Positions 1 to 8,233 of a stretch of DNA of 21,657 nucleotides are shown piece after piece (positions within the stretch are counted from its first letter, which is position 1; each line of letters begins with the position of its first letter). Origin of the DNA: a virus; the IMG/VR virus record IMGVR_UViG_3300033064_005047, positions 1 through 21,657 of that record, one strand, 5' to 3'. The notes beneath the pieces are model-generated. The model was not told where the DNA came from and did not search any database. It saw only the letters and a list, made by a program, of their open reading frames with translations. A program made the position numbers and the translations under genes.

Positions 1-118
1 ATTTCTTCGTCTTCGTCGTCTTCGTCGTGCATTACTTTCTGGTCCATGTCTTCGTCTTCGTCGTCGTCGTCGTCGTCCTCGTCGACCATGTCCTCTTCGT
101 CTTCGTCTTCGTCGTCTC
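1..118. repeat. Imperfect GAC/GAA trinucleotide repeats
   Basis: The plus strand shows repeated tcg/tct triplets (dense at 1-28, 48-88 and 92-118). On the minus strand these are GAC, GAA and GAG codons for the Asp/Glu runs of the acidic protein. The runs are in frame and imperfect, so they look like protein-level acidic selection plus possible repeat slippage. They may vary in length between related phages. Confidence 0.8.
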
Positions 119-389
119 CGTACATTTCTTTCATTTTCATGGGGTTCTTCTTCTTTTTCTTTCCATGAGTGGCTCCTGGCATCATTGTGCCGTCTGGCAT
201 CATGTGCATGGCGTCGTCGTCGTCGTCACCCATTTCGTGAGCGGCCTTCATTTGGATAGGCATTGCGCCACACTTTGCGCAAACTTTTGCGCCTGGAACG
301 TATCCACACTCAGCGCCAGCGTTCTTGGGACACTTCAATACAGAGCCGTCTGTGTCAATCTTGACCACTGCGTTCTTGTCGTAATCCAT
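1..389 (-). CDS. Zn-ribbon and acidic phage head protein, partial (C-terminus outside window)
   Basis: The reading frame starts with ATG at 387-389 on the minus strand, behind a good AAGGAG ribosome site (398-403, 8-nt spacing), and is still open at base 1 (129 residues visible). Residues 20, 28, 37 and 40 are Cys in a C-x7-C-x8-C-x2-C pattern, which suggests a small zinc ribbon. Then come a Met-rich stretch, a Lys run (about 77-81) and long Asp/Glu runs from about residue 91 to the edge. It is the next gene after the protease on the same strand, the usual place of a scaffold, decoration or major capsid gene. It could be the N-terminal arm of the major capsid protein or a separate acidic chaperone-like head protein; the window cannot decide. 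The coding frame is certain; the function is inferred from position only. Confidence 0.75.
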   Translation of the reverse strand, partial: MDYDKNAVVKIDTDGSVLKCPKNAGAECGYVPGAKVCAKCGAMPIQMKAAHEMGDDDDDAMHMMPDGTMMPGATHGKKKKKNPMKMKEMYGDDEDEDEEDMVDEDDDDDDEDEDMDQKVMHDEDDEDEE

Positions 390-472
390 TGTAAAGGCTC
401 CTTATGTTTTGCGAGACGACAATATCACAAGAAGCCGCCTCACGATGTATTTATTGAAATTCGTTTTCACAA

Positions 473-478
473 ATTATA
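473..478 (-). promoter_or_regulatory. Candidate -10 box (TATAAT) upstream of the acidic head gene
   Basis: The 133-nt gap 390-522 between the protease stop and the next minus-strand start is the longest non-coding stretch in the window. Read on the minus strand it contains a perfect TATAAT about 84 nt upstream of the ATG at 389. I see no good -35 hexamer 16-18 nt further upstream, so this is a weak promoter call. A separate promoter here would let the next (probably capsid) gene be made in excess over the protease. No terminator hairpin is evident in the gap. Confidence 0.3.
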
Positions 479-522
479 CTTCACATACTTATTGGTGGGT
501 GATATGTATTCCAAATCTCTTG

Positions 523-3500
523 TCAGTCCGAGGGTGGACCAGTTTTGTCTATAAATGTTGACATCGCTGCTGAAGAAAGTGCTTCAAGCAATTCGGCGAA
601 TATTTCTCCACGGCTTCCTGCTGTTCCACCCCTGCCAGCGGTCATTTGTCTATCGATAACAGACATTACGGCATCGAGAATTTTGTCTGCTTCATCTGCG
701 CTTATCTTGATTGACCCAACGTTTGTCCGTTTTGAGTCAGGCTTAAACGCACCCGCCTTGTACTTCGAAATTTTTTGTTGGAGGAGTGTCAACCCATTCT
801 TGACAATGTCATTTTCTGCTTTGCTTAGTTCCCTGGTAAGAGATGAGTCAATTTCTTTCCACCAAGTTGACTCTTTGATGATTTCTGTTCGCGGAGTAAC
901 ACTTCCACTTGACCTAAGCGAACGACTTGAGCGCCTATTGGCGTAAGTTGTCTGAAATTGTCTTGCTTCATCAATCACGGCGCCAAGGTCTCGGATTCTG
1001 ACTGGCCTTGCTCTCCCTGCGCTCCTTAGGTTGCCGCTTCGATATCCAGGCTCTTCGTCACCGTTGTCAACGTCATTTTCATCCGTATCGTAGGAACCCC
1101 CAGACATTCTCATTCGTTCAGATTCGCGTTGCAGTAAATCCTCATTTGCATCCAATTCGCTTTCGCGCTCTTCCATTTCCGAAATGTGTTCGCTAAGCCC
1201 ACCCGAAATTGTTTTTAGTCCTTCGATTGTTTCCTGTTCCTTCTTGGTAAGAGAACTTACTTCTTCTACTTCTGTTTCTTCTTTCCCTGTTTCTTTGTTT
1301 TTCTTCTTAACAGTTCTTTGCGTCTTGGTTATTTTTGGGTCCTCTAAGTCTTTAATCAGAGATTCAATTTTTTCCATGCCATCTTTAATACTTGAAGAAT
1401 CTGGAACGTCGGACTCATCGGCGATAATAATATCGAAATCATCAAGTGCTTCTTTGATGATGTCGGCGAACTTCTTGTCTATGTTCCCTGCTTCTGTTTG
1501 CCTGTCCACGAAAACTCTAACTTTTTCTAATTTGTCGGTGGCTCTTCTGGCGGCTTTTGCATGTTGGGCGCTGTCGGGTTTATCAGGGTCTGTCTCGAAT
1601 TGACGAACGCCTCGTTTGGCCTTCGTCGCCTCGGCTGTGCTTTTCTCCTTTTCAAGTCTTTTCTTCGCTGCTGCTTCGCGCTTTTCCACACGGTCTTTTT
1701 CAATTTTTCTTTCGCGCTCTTCGTTTCTTTGCGCAGCCGTAGGTTGCGTTAATCTTTCCAAGCGGACGCGCCTTTTATCTTGAAGTTCTTCATCACGGGC
1801 CTCGGGGTCCTCAGCCATAGACTGGTCTATAGCCTCTCCCGTAATTTTTCTAATAAGTTTTGCCCATTCAAATGAATCGGGTCTTAGGCCAATAAGGGCT
1901 TCTTCGTTTGACCCTTCGTTACCCGCGCCGTCGGGAGCCGAGTTGAGCCATTTGAGTTTTTCTTCTCCGTTCATTTCGTACCAATTACTTGGGAGAAATT
2001 CCTTTTTAATGAAATCGTCAACGTTCATTACATTATTTCTTCTGGGGCCAAGTACTGGCAACTTCTCACCAGGCCTACCAACAATGTTCGTTCGCTTGCC
2101 TTGAGCAACTCCCTGTCTAGCGGAAGCATTGCCCACACCGCCCTTTGCTCTTTTGTCTATGTTGGTTCTTGTGTATTTTTTATCCGTAAGTACTTGTCTC
2201 AAAATATCGCTAGGCGACCTACCTCTTTTACCAGGCTCCGAACTTCCGTATTTTTCAAAACTTGGGAGAAGTTTTTCAAATTCCTGTTGAACGGAATTGA
2301 GTAATGAAGTTCCGTCGCCCTCGAATAACGCAGGCTGAATCATCTCTCCAACCTTCTTGGCGTTTTTAATAGAGTCACGAAGTTTGACGATTGGATTGTC
2401 ATCCGTTAATTGATTCTCCCCAATAACCGAATCAAGCATTTTAAGGAGTTTTACTTTTTCAGCCCTCGTGAAATTGATATCTATTCGAGGCTTTTCATTT
2501 CCAGTAAGACCCAACGAAGAAGCGAACTTTGGTTTTTTGGGTGTTGAGGCAGGGCCATCGCCAGGAGTGACATTGCTGGGAGGGCCGCCCTCCGAACGCA
2601 AACCCCTCATTCTCGGAATCGCGCGTGACGGGTCTGGTTGCTCCATCCACGTTCCGTCAAAAATTAAACCGTCGCCGTCTATGTCTCGACGTTTTCTTGG
2701 GTCTGTTATTCCTGTTATTTCTGCCAGCGCGGTCCTGCCGCGCCTAACTTTTTTTCCCCCACCACCAATACCTCTTCCAATTCTCCCGAATAGTGCCTTG
2801 GTGGCATTTTCCACCGCGTCGTAGGCGTCTTCGCTAAGGGGTGAGGCAATGACGATTCCGTCTTCACTGACGTATGTTTCAATTCTGTGATAATCGAATA
2901 ATGGGTCAAGCGCTTGTTTTACTTCAAATGCGTACTCTGGGGCGCACGACACAATTAATTCAGATTTTTCCATTTGATGCTGGCTAATCAAGTGTTGCAG
3001 TGAGCCGACAATGCCTGAAAGTTGTTCTACTAAATTCGGCTGTTCGGATAACTGTTCAGCAAGTGACTTCTCGTCGTCTAAATCAAAAAAGCCATTTGCC
3101 GCGGCGTCGGAACCATACTTGACGGGAACCGTCGGCATTGGCGTTGATGGCTTACCTTGCACTGCTGGGAAATTGGGAATTCTTTGTTGTCTGGGACCAG
3201 GATTATTGAGTGCCGAACCAGGACCAACAATCACCATCGGGGAACCCATCTTTTCGGGTTTCCCAAACATGTATTGTTCGCCATCGAAGTAGTAGCCGAG
3301 CCTGAACACCCCTTTGCCTGGCTTCATGAATACCACTGAACTCTCTGTCGCCTTCATGATTTTTACTGGCCCATTTGTTCGTGTCGCCAGTTCCCTCTCC
3401 AGAGCAGCAGACCTATCGCTGCTGGCTGGTTGTGCGATGCCTTGAGCGAAAGGGTCGATTGGGGCATCGGGTTCTTCGGCGACAACCGCCGACGGGCCAC

Positions 3501-4035
3501 CCATCATGCTCATATGCATCTTTTCTGAATCGCTTTTTACAGAAATAGTTCCAGTCAATTGATTTGCGCCGTGGAGAACAGGGCTCAATTCATACAATTC
3601 GACTTCCCTCAAAACGTTTGCTTGACGAGAATTATCAAAAATGGCATCTAGGGTTTTGTACCCAATCGACCATTCTTGTTCTTCGCCAAAAAAGGCAACG
3701 TTGGTAAAGGCTTCTCTGCCTTTTTCCGAATTTAGATTAAACTGCACTTTTGCATAAAGACCACCAACACCAGCACTTTTCATCTTTGATGGCAAACGGG
3801 AGTCATTTGGCGCAACTTCGTATATTTCCAGAACTTTGCCAATTGGGTCATTCCAGTTGTGACCCCAAACCACTCTGGGCTTTCGACGGATAAGGCTCTT
3901 TGCGAATGCACCAGAAATAACAATGTCGCCCACAGAATCCTTATTGCCAATTCCAGCAACGAAACACTCAACAATCCCTTGCGCTTCGTCGATGTTAAAC
4001 TGCCCAGAATTGGACTTAAAGTTTATGTTTTGCAT
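523..4035 (-). CDS. HK97-type prohead protease fused to a very long C-terminal extension
   Basis: The first ~180 residues match the HK97 prohead protease family (peptidase U35), the serine protease that matures the procapsid. Visible landmarks are the GDIVISGAFAKSL segment, the catalytic-type His in VVWGHNW (about residue 59), Ser in EWSIGYK (about 123) and the ELYELSPV segment (about 147-154). Family members are usually near 200 residues; this one has about 1170. The extension holds Pro/Gly-rich linkers, a basic GRGIGGGGKKVRRGR patch, a DIDGDGLIFDGT motif (about 451-462) like a calcium-binding loop, and a highly charged, probably coiled-coil middle (roughly 750-880). It may be a protease-scaffold fusion processed during assembly (inference). 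I chose the ATG at 4033-4035, or the adjacent one at 4036-4038, because AAAGGAT lies just upstream at 4043-4049; the frame could extend to a TTG at 4113, which has no properly spaced ribosome site. Confidence 0.9.
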   Translation of the reverse strand: MQNINFKSNSGQFNIDEAQGIVECFVAGIGNKDSVGDIVISGAFAKSLIRRKPRVVWGHNWNDPIGKVLEIYEVAPNDSRLPSKMKSAGVGGLYAKVQFNLNSEKGREAFTNVAFFGEEQEWSIGYKTLDAIFDNSRQANVLREVELYELSPVLHGANQLTGTISVKSDSEKMHMSMMGGPSAVVAEEPDAPIDPFAQGIAQPASSDRSAALERELATRTNGPVKIMKATESSVVFMKPGKGVFRLGYYFDGEQYMFGKPEKMGSPMVIVGPGSALNNPGPRQQRIPNFPAVQGKPSTPMPTVPVKYGSDAAANGFFDLDDEKSLAEQLSEQPNLVEQLSGIVGSLQHLISQHQMEKSELIVSCAPEYAFEVKQALDPLFDYHRIETYVSEDGIVIASPLSEDAYDAVENATKALFGRIGRGIGGGGKKVRRGRTALAEITGITDPRKRRDIDGDGLIFDGTWMEQPDPSRAIPRMRGLRSEGGPPSNVTPGDGPASTPKKPKFASSLGLTGNEKPRIDINFTRAEKVKLLKMLDSVIGENQLTDDNPIVKLRDSIKNAKKVGEMIQPALFEGDGTSLLNSVQQEFEKLLPSFEKYGSSEPGKRGRSPSDILRQVLTDKKYTRTNIDKRAKGGVGNASARQGVAQGKRTNIVGRPGEKLPVLGPRRNNVMNVDDFIKKEFLPSNWYEMNGEEKLKWLNSAPDGAGNEGSNEEALIGLRPDSFEWAKLIRKITGEAIDQSMAEDPEARDEELQDKRRVRLERLTQPTAAQRNEERERKIEKDRVEKREAAAKKRLEKEKSTAEATKAKRGVRQFETDPDKPDSAQHAKAARRATDKLEKVRVFVDRQTEAGNIDKKFADIIKEALDDFDIIIADESDVPDSSSIKDGMEKIESLIKDLEDPKITKTQRTVKKKNKETGKEETEVEEVSSLTKKEQETIEGLKTISGGLSEHISEMEERESELDANEDLLQRESERMRMSGGSYDTDENDVDNGDEEPGYRSGNLRSAGRARPVRIRDLGAVIDEARQFQTTYANRRSSRSLRSSGSVTPRTEIIKESTWWKEIDSSLTRELSKAENDIVKNGLTLLQQKISKYKAGAFKPDSKRTNVGSIKISADEADKILDAVMSVIDRQMTAGRGGTAGSRGEIFAELLEALSSAAMSTFIDKTGPPSD

Positions 4036-4070
4036 CATTAAATCCTTTTGGCCATCAATAATAGTAAACG

Positions 4071-4101
4071 ACCAAATGTTTGCCCATTGAAGGTATTTGG
4101 T
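4071..4101. repeat. Imperfect inverted repeat in the portal-protease gap
   Basis: ACCAAAT at 4071-4077 pairs with ATTTGGT at 4095-4101 across a 17-nt loop; two more flanking bases pair after two mismatches. It lies in the 97-nt gap 4039-4135 between the portal stop and the protease start. The stem is short and AT-rich and could be chance. It has no U-run, so it does not look like an intrinsic terminator. Confidence 0.25.
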
Positions 4102-4135
4102 TATTATGTCCAACCCTCAAAACAAAATACAGAAA

Positions 4136-6157
4136 CTAGTTTGCGAACACCCAAGCGCGGCGCGCTTCGTTGCTGCAAATTTCTGCTACCGACTTGGCGA
4201 GAATGTTTGAAAAAATGGAAACACAATTCGCCCTAAACACGATGCTTCTCTCCTCTTCTGTTTTTACGCCAAGACTGGTCACGTACGCAGAAGTGAGAGA
4301 GTTATATGTGTTTTCGTTAATCTGTTTAAATCTTTGCATTTGGGCTTCAAGTTGAGCGACAACATCAGACTGGTCAAGGGTTTTCTCTAAATATTCCGAA
4401 CTATCCGAGATAATGGTGGACAGAACTGGCTTTATGTCTTCGTCAAATTGTCTATTCCAAATTTCGGTATTGAAGATTGTGTCAATTGTTAGGGTGCCAT
4501 TCTGTAATGATTTCTTTGCCTTTACCCCGTGGACTTTTTCCAAAGTGACACGCTGTTGCCGTTCGATTGTGCGCTCAAGGGCCCTATTTAATATCGCCGA
4601 CCATCTTTGCAGGGAAACGCTGTCTTCTTTGGTTTCGATAAATCCAAATGCTTCTGCTGAAAGTTGCTGACCTGGTGGCAGTGCGCCACTTTCCATTCCA
4701 GCATCCATTGGAGGCGCTCCAGCCCCCATTTGAGGTGCTGCAGCGTCCATAGGAGGCGCTCCAGCGCCTTGTGGTAACTGGCCACCTGGCGGAACGCCCT
4801 CTCCCGCAAGGGCCCCTGCCATCGTGTTGGGGTCAAGCGGACTTGCATTGGGGTCGGCCATTCCAGGTTCGGCTCCTGGCGGTGGCATGCCAGGCATTCC
4901 CGCCTGCGGTTGCGCTTCCATTTTCTTTTCCGTGTTGGCGATTGGAGTCAAGTTTGGATTCATCAGCAGTGAGTCAGCCAAATCGCTTTCTACTTTTTTG
5001 CGACTGGTGGCTTCGCGATACTCGTTTGTACTGATGAGCCCCATTTGCACTTCGTCCATAAAATATCTTGAGCGTTCCTGTTTATACAAAATTAAGATAG
5101 GAACACTCTCCACGTCGAAGTCAACGTAATTAACTTCATCCAATTCGTCAAATGCTCGGGCCAGCAAATCCAAGTGGGGGAGCATTGTTTCATTCCAAAA
5201 CACTCGGTGCTCTTCTGCTGCGTTGCTGAATGTTCTTCCTGAGGCGTTTCCAATAACAGATTCTGGAACTCCGAATGCGGCAAGGATTTCCTCTTTTTGA
5301 ATTTGACGCATCTGTACATAAGAGGCATCTCTTGGGCTTGCAGAAGTATCAACGTAATCAACGCCTTCATCCGAAGAAATTACCGTTGTGCTGCCAGCCC
5401 TTCCAATATTCCCTCTGAACCTGTTGCGAAGTTCGTCCTTGTCGTCATCATCTATTTCCCCTTTAACAACAAGAATTCCGCCTGGTCTGCCGTCATTAAT
5501 GAGGTAATTTCTATTATAAACTTTTGCTAAGTTTTCAATTTCGATTGCGACGCCAGCAGACTCCATCGGCGTTAAAGATAGATATGGGTCAAGAGGATGG
5601 GGACGACGAATCCAAAGAACATCTTCTGGCTTCATGATTATCCTGTTCCCCGTCGGGAGATTCACCTCATATCCAGAAACGAATTTCTTTGCGTCTGGAA
5701 TTGGCGCTGTGAACTGAGGTGGAAGAAGATTAAGAGCAATCAATCTTCCGTCACGACCTTTGATTTTCTCAACAAAAGCGCCTCGGGAAGACATGAGCAA
5801 TTGCGATGTCAGACGGTACCTAAAGATGAAGGAGTTTTCTCCCTCGTTGGCTTTGGTATTGAATAGTTCAATAAGGGGAGAGCGAAGTGCCCTTCTTCCA
5901 GTAACCACTTCTCCATTTCTTGCATTGTCTTTTCGAAGAATAATCGGAAGTCTTGCTTGATTACCTGCAATTGCATCAACGCATCTTTGAACCCATGTGA
6001 TTTTTTGGAAACCCTCACGGTAAGCCCTTTCGATATCCCACATATCGTGGTACGGCTTGCCGACGCGACCTGGGTCGAGATTTATTGGGGCGCCGACTCC
6101 CAGCGCTTTCACTGCTGAATTGCTCAGCGATTTATTTGAAGATGAGTTCCAAGCCAT
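4136..6157 (-). CDS. Phage portal protein (HK97 family) with Pro/Gly/Met-rich linker and C-terminal helical domain
   Basis: This encodes the dodecameric ring at the capsid vertex through which DNA is packaged and to which the tail attaches. Residues 1-400 have the HK97-portal pattern: an N-terminal DMWDIERAYREGF segment, WVQRCVDAIAGNQARLP (about 55-71), NLLPPQFT (about 143-150), the MKPEDVLWIRRPHP and LSLTPMESA region, NDGRPGGILVVKGEI, and FGVPESVIGNASGRTFSNA. Residues about 417-495 are a low-complexity linker rich in Pro, Gly, Met and Ala with a near-duplicate GAPPMDA unit, followed by a helical domain of ~180 residues. At 673 residues it is longer than typical HK97-type portals (about 400-500); the linker and last domain account for the excess. 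It starts at ATG 6157, 7 nt after the small membrane gene, without a strong ribosome site. The protease gene follows 100 nt downstream. Confidence 0.95.
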   Translation of the reverse strand: MAWNSSSNKSLSNSAVKALGVGAPINLDPGRVGKPYHDMWDIERAYREGFQKITWVQRCVDAIAGNQARLPIILRKDNARNGEVVTGRRALRSPLIELFNTKANEGENSFIFRYRLTSQLLMSSRGAFVEKIKGRDGRLIALNLLPPQFTAPIPDAKKFVSGYEVNLPTGNRIIMKPEDVLWIRRPHPLDPYLSLTPMESAGVAIEIENLAKVYNRNYLINDGRPGGILVVKGEIDDDDKDELRNRFRGNIGRAGSTTVISSDEGVDYVDTSASPRDASYVQMRQIQKEEILAAFGVPESVIGNASGRTFSNAAEEHRVFWNETMLPHLDLLARAFDELDEVNYVDFDVESVPILILYKQERSRYFMDEVQMGLISTNEYREATSRKKVESDLADSLLMNPNLTPIANTEKKMEAQPQAGMPGMPPPGAEPGMADPNASPLDPNTMAGALAGEGVPPGGQLPQGAGAPPMDAAAPQMGAGAPPMDAGMESGALPPGQQLSAEAFGFIETKEDSVSLQRWSAILNRALERTIERQQRVTLEKVHGVKAKKSLQNGTLTIDTIFNTEIWNRQFDEDIKPVLSTIISDSSEYLEKTLDQSDVVAQLEAQMQRFKQINENTYNSLTSAYVTSLGVKTEEERSIVFRANCVSIFSNILAKSVAEICSNEARRAWVFAN
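4704..4765. repeat. In-frame direct repeat in the portal linker
   Basis: A 20-base unit (TCCATTGGAGGCGCTCCAGC, 4704-4723) recurs at 4746-4765 with a single mismatch, spaced 42 bases (14 codons), so both copies are read in the same portal frame. They encode the duplicated GAPPMDA motif in the Pro/Gly/Met linker. This looks like a recent tandem duplication that lengthened the linker. Confidence 0.8.
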
Positions 6158-6164
6158 TTGTTAC

Positions 6165-6344
6165 TTACTCAGCGCCCAATAGATATCCAAAAACTCCACA
6201 AGTGACTCCCGCGACGATAAAACCGACAGGCGGTGCTATAAGAAAGCCTCCTACTGCAGTAAACAGTATAAATGACGCCATCAAGATATTCGCGAAGGTT
6301 CTTCTATTTCCTTTACTTCTAAAAAACGCTAACGCTTTTGTCAT
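6165..6344 (-). CDS. Small protein with two predicted membrane helices
   Basis: This is a 59-residue protein starting at ATG 6342-6344, with GGAG at 6349-6352 (4-nt spacing). A short basic N-terminus (KALAFFRSKGNRR) precedes two hydrophobic stretches at about residues 17-37 and 40-57, separated by APPVG. The open frame continues upstream to 6590, but that part lies antisense to the terminase and lacks the same support, so I use the short form. It sits between the divergent terminase and the portal on the portal's strand. Size and topology would fit a class II holin-like or inner-membrane accessory protein, but no lysis gene is nearby, so function is unassigned. Confidence 0.7.
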   Translation of the reverse strand: MTKALAFFRSKGNRRTFANILMASFILFTAVGGFLIAPPVGFIVAGVTCGVFGYLLGAE

Positions 6345-6382
6345 ATCACTCCAAACTAGTGCATGGGATGGTCTACGATTGA

Positions 6383-7693
6383 ATGATGACGAAAGACTGG
6401 TCAAAAATTCTTGAGTACCTTGAACCCAAAGCACCTTCTTTCTGTCCTGAACAACCGTCAATAAATCAAAGAGTTTTTTTAAGAACCTATTCGATTGAAG
6501 CACTATTCGGGGGCGCTGCAGGAGGGGGCAAGTCTTCGGCGTTATTGATGGCCGCTCTTCAGTATGTTGATATTCCTGGGTATTCGGCAATTTTGTTTAG
6601 AAGAACATTCGCTGACTTGTCCCTGCCTGGTGCGCTAATGGACAGATTCCGAACCTGGGTAAGAAATTACGACGACGTTCACTGGAACAATAATAGTTAC
6701 GTAGCCACCTTTCCATCTGGAGCAAGAATCTCCTTCGGATATCTCAATAACACCAACGATTACCTGCGTTATAAGGGGAGCGAGTTTCAGTTCATCGGCA
6801 TGGACGAAGTAACGGAAATTAGAGAAAATGACTATAGGTACCTGTTTTCACGACTTCGCCGTCCTGCGAGCGGGCCACTGTCGTCCGTCCCCCTTCGGAT
6901 GAGGTGTGCTTCAAACCCAGCCCCGAACTGGGTGCGCCAAAGATTTATTGTTGAGGGTCACGAAAAGGGGAGGGTATTCGTTCCATCACGGCTTACTGAC
7001 AACCCTGGCATTGATGCCGAGTCATATCGACAGGCCCTTTCCGCATTGGACCCTGTAGAGCGCAGGAGGCTGGAAGAGGGAGATTGGTGGTCGACGACGC
7101 TCGGGTCAATGTTTGACCGAACATCCGCAATTATCATAGATGACGGAGAGGTGCCCGTTGTCACATCATCTGCCAAAGTAGTCAGGTTTTGGGACTTGGC
7201 GGCCACCGAGCCCAACCAAGCGACACCAGACCCCGACTGGACGGTGGGGACTCTGATGCTTTTTGACCAAGGTATCGCATACGTACTGGATATTAAGAAA
7301 AAACGGGTCAAATCAGACAAGGTTGAACAATTAATTTATCAGACCGCCTACGAAGATGGAATTGGCGTACCAATCAGGATGGAGCAGGAACCAGGCTCTT
7401 CTGGCAAGGCCCTGGCGGACCAATACGCCAGATACGTTCTGCCAGGATTTGATTTTGGAGCAAGTAGGTCAACTGGAGACAAAATCACAAGAGCAAGGCC
7501 GTTTGCTGCCGCTTTGGCAAATGGGAACGTAAGGGTAGTAAGGGGCACATGGTTGAGTGACTGGCTGGATGAATTGTCTTCGTTTCCTGAGTCAACAAAC
7601 CACGACGACCAAGTGGACTCGGCTGCTGGAGCGTTTAATTATTTAACTGGATTAGGGTTGCCCCAACGTCGAAAAGCCAGTATTGTTGTGTGA
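6383..7693 (+). CDS. terL: Terminase large subunit (packaging ATPase and nuclease)
   Basis: This 436-residue protein drives DNA into the prohead and cuts the concatemer. The ATPase domain has a Walker A loop GGAAGGGKSS (residues 43-52), a Walker B FIGMDE (acidic pair 141-142) and an SNPA coupling motif (177-180). The nuclease domain has the RNase H-like acidic residues expected of the family: Asp in RFWDLAA (271), the EQEPGSSGKA segment (335-342) and HDDQVDS (408-413) near the end. Start: ATG at 6383 or the adjacent ATG at 6386; a stop codon at 6380-6382 in the same frame rules out anything earlier. The ribosome site is weak (GGGATGG further upstream). No small terminase subunit is recognisable beside it. 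It is divergent from the portal and its membrane-protein neighbour, with only 38 nt between them. Confidence 0.97.
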   Translation: MMTKDWSKILEYLEPKAPSFCPEQPSINQRVFLRTYSIEALFGGAAGGGKSSALLMAALQYVDIPGYSAILFRRTFADLSLPGALMDRFRTWVRNYDDVHWNNNSYVATFPSGARISFGYLNNTNDYLRYKGSEFQFIGMDEVTEIRENDYRYLFSRLRRPASGPLSSVPLRMRCASNPAPNWVRQRFIVEGHEKGRVFVPSRLTDNPGIDAESYRQALSALDPVERRRLEEGDWWSTTLGSMFDRTSAIIIDDGEVPVVTSSAKVVRFWDLAATEPNQATPDPDWTVGTLMLFDQGIAYVLDIKKKRVKSDKVEQLIYQTAYEDGIGVPIRMEQEPGSSGKALADQYARYVLPGFDFGASRSTGDKITRARPFAAALANGNVRVVRGTWLSDWLDELSSFPESTNHDDQVDSAAGAFNYLTGLGLPQRRKASIVV

Positions 7694-7720
7694 ACTCACC
7701 GCAAACTACTAGGAGAAACA

Positions 7721-8233
7721 ATGACGGTTATTATGGATATATCGGTTTTTGAAAAATGGCGTGCGGACCTTTACGAAGTTGACGCCCTGCTGGAAAAATA
7801 TATTCAAACGGTTCCAGATGTTGCAGAAGCGGCAGAAATGCTGATTCAACTCAACATGGTCAAACGGGATATTGCAGTTATTTATGATTCGTTTGCGGGA
7901 AAAATCGGAACACTTATGGGCAACATTGGTGAAGTGGAAACGCAGTCTGGTGCCACCATTGAAAAGAAAAGCGCAGTCGAACGCAAAAAATGGATGCATC
8001 CCGAACTTGCGTCGGCAGTTGCTGAACGCCTTACGGACATGTCTGTTGACATGGACACTGGGGAACGGGTAATGACACCAGCCCAAATGGTGCAAAAACT
8101 TCTTGATTATGCGGCTGTTTCGTATTGGCGCGTGGGGAAGTTGGGGGAGTTGGGTATCAATCCCGACATTTACTGTGAGCAGGGCGAAACAAAAACCAGC
8201 ATTATCGTACGATTGGGAAGTAAAAACAAATGA
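7721..8233 (+). CDS. Hypothetical phage protein upstream of the Rad52-like gene
   Basis: This 170-residue protein has a clear AGGAG ribosome site (7711-7715, 5-nt spacing) and its stop overlaps the next start (ATGA at 8230-8233), so it is probably translationally coupled to the Rad52-like gene. It is predicted mostly helical with acidic and Met-rich segments (about 1-75), a central basic stretch (KKSAVERKKWMHPEL), and a C-terminal alpha/beta-like part. I see no catalytic or metal-binding motif. Its place at the head of a recombination cassette suggests an accessory role in DNA metabolism, but this is inference only. Confidence 0.85.
   Translation: MTVIMDISVFEKWRADLYEVDALLEKYIQTVPDVAEAAEMLIQLNMVKRDIAVIYDSFAGKIGTLMGNIGEVETQSGATIEKKSAVERKKWMHPELASAVAERLTDMSVDMDTGERVMTPAQMVQKLLDYAAVSYWRVGKLGELGINPDIYCEQGETKTSIIVRLGSKNK

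Noticed and set aside
27-554. Plus-strand open frame rich in Val, Phe and His
   Set aside because: It is antisense to the acidic protein; the Val/Phe runs are the complement of the GAC/GAA repeats and no ribosome site precedes it.
4036-4113. Extended N-terminus of the protease from a TTG at 4113
   Set aside because: The ATG pair at 4033-4038 has a properly spaced AAAGGAT and the protein then begins like other U35 proteases; the TTG has none.
6345-6382. Divergent promoters in the portal/terminase gap
   Set aside because: Required by the layout, but I found no convincing -35/-10 pair on either strand; TTGACC on the minus strand has no good -10 partner.
6345-6590. Longer N-terminal form of the small membrane protein
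   Set aside because: The upstream part is antisense to the terminase, is not membrane-like, and the ATG at 6344 has a ribosome site.
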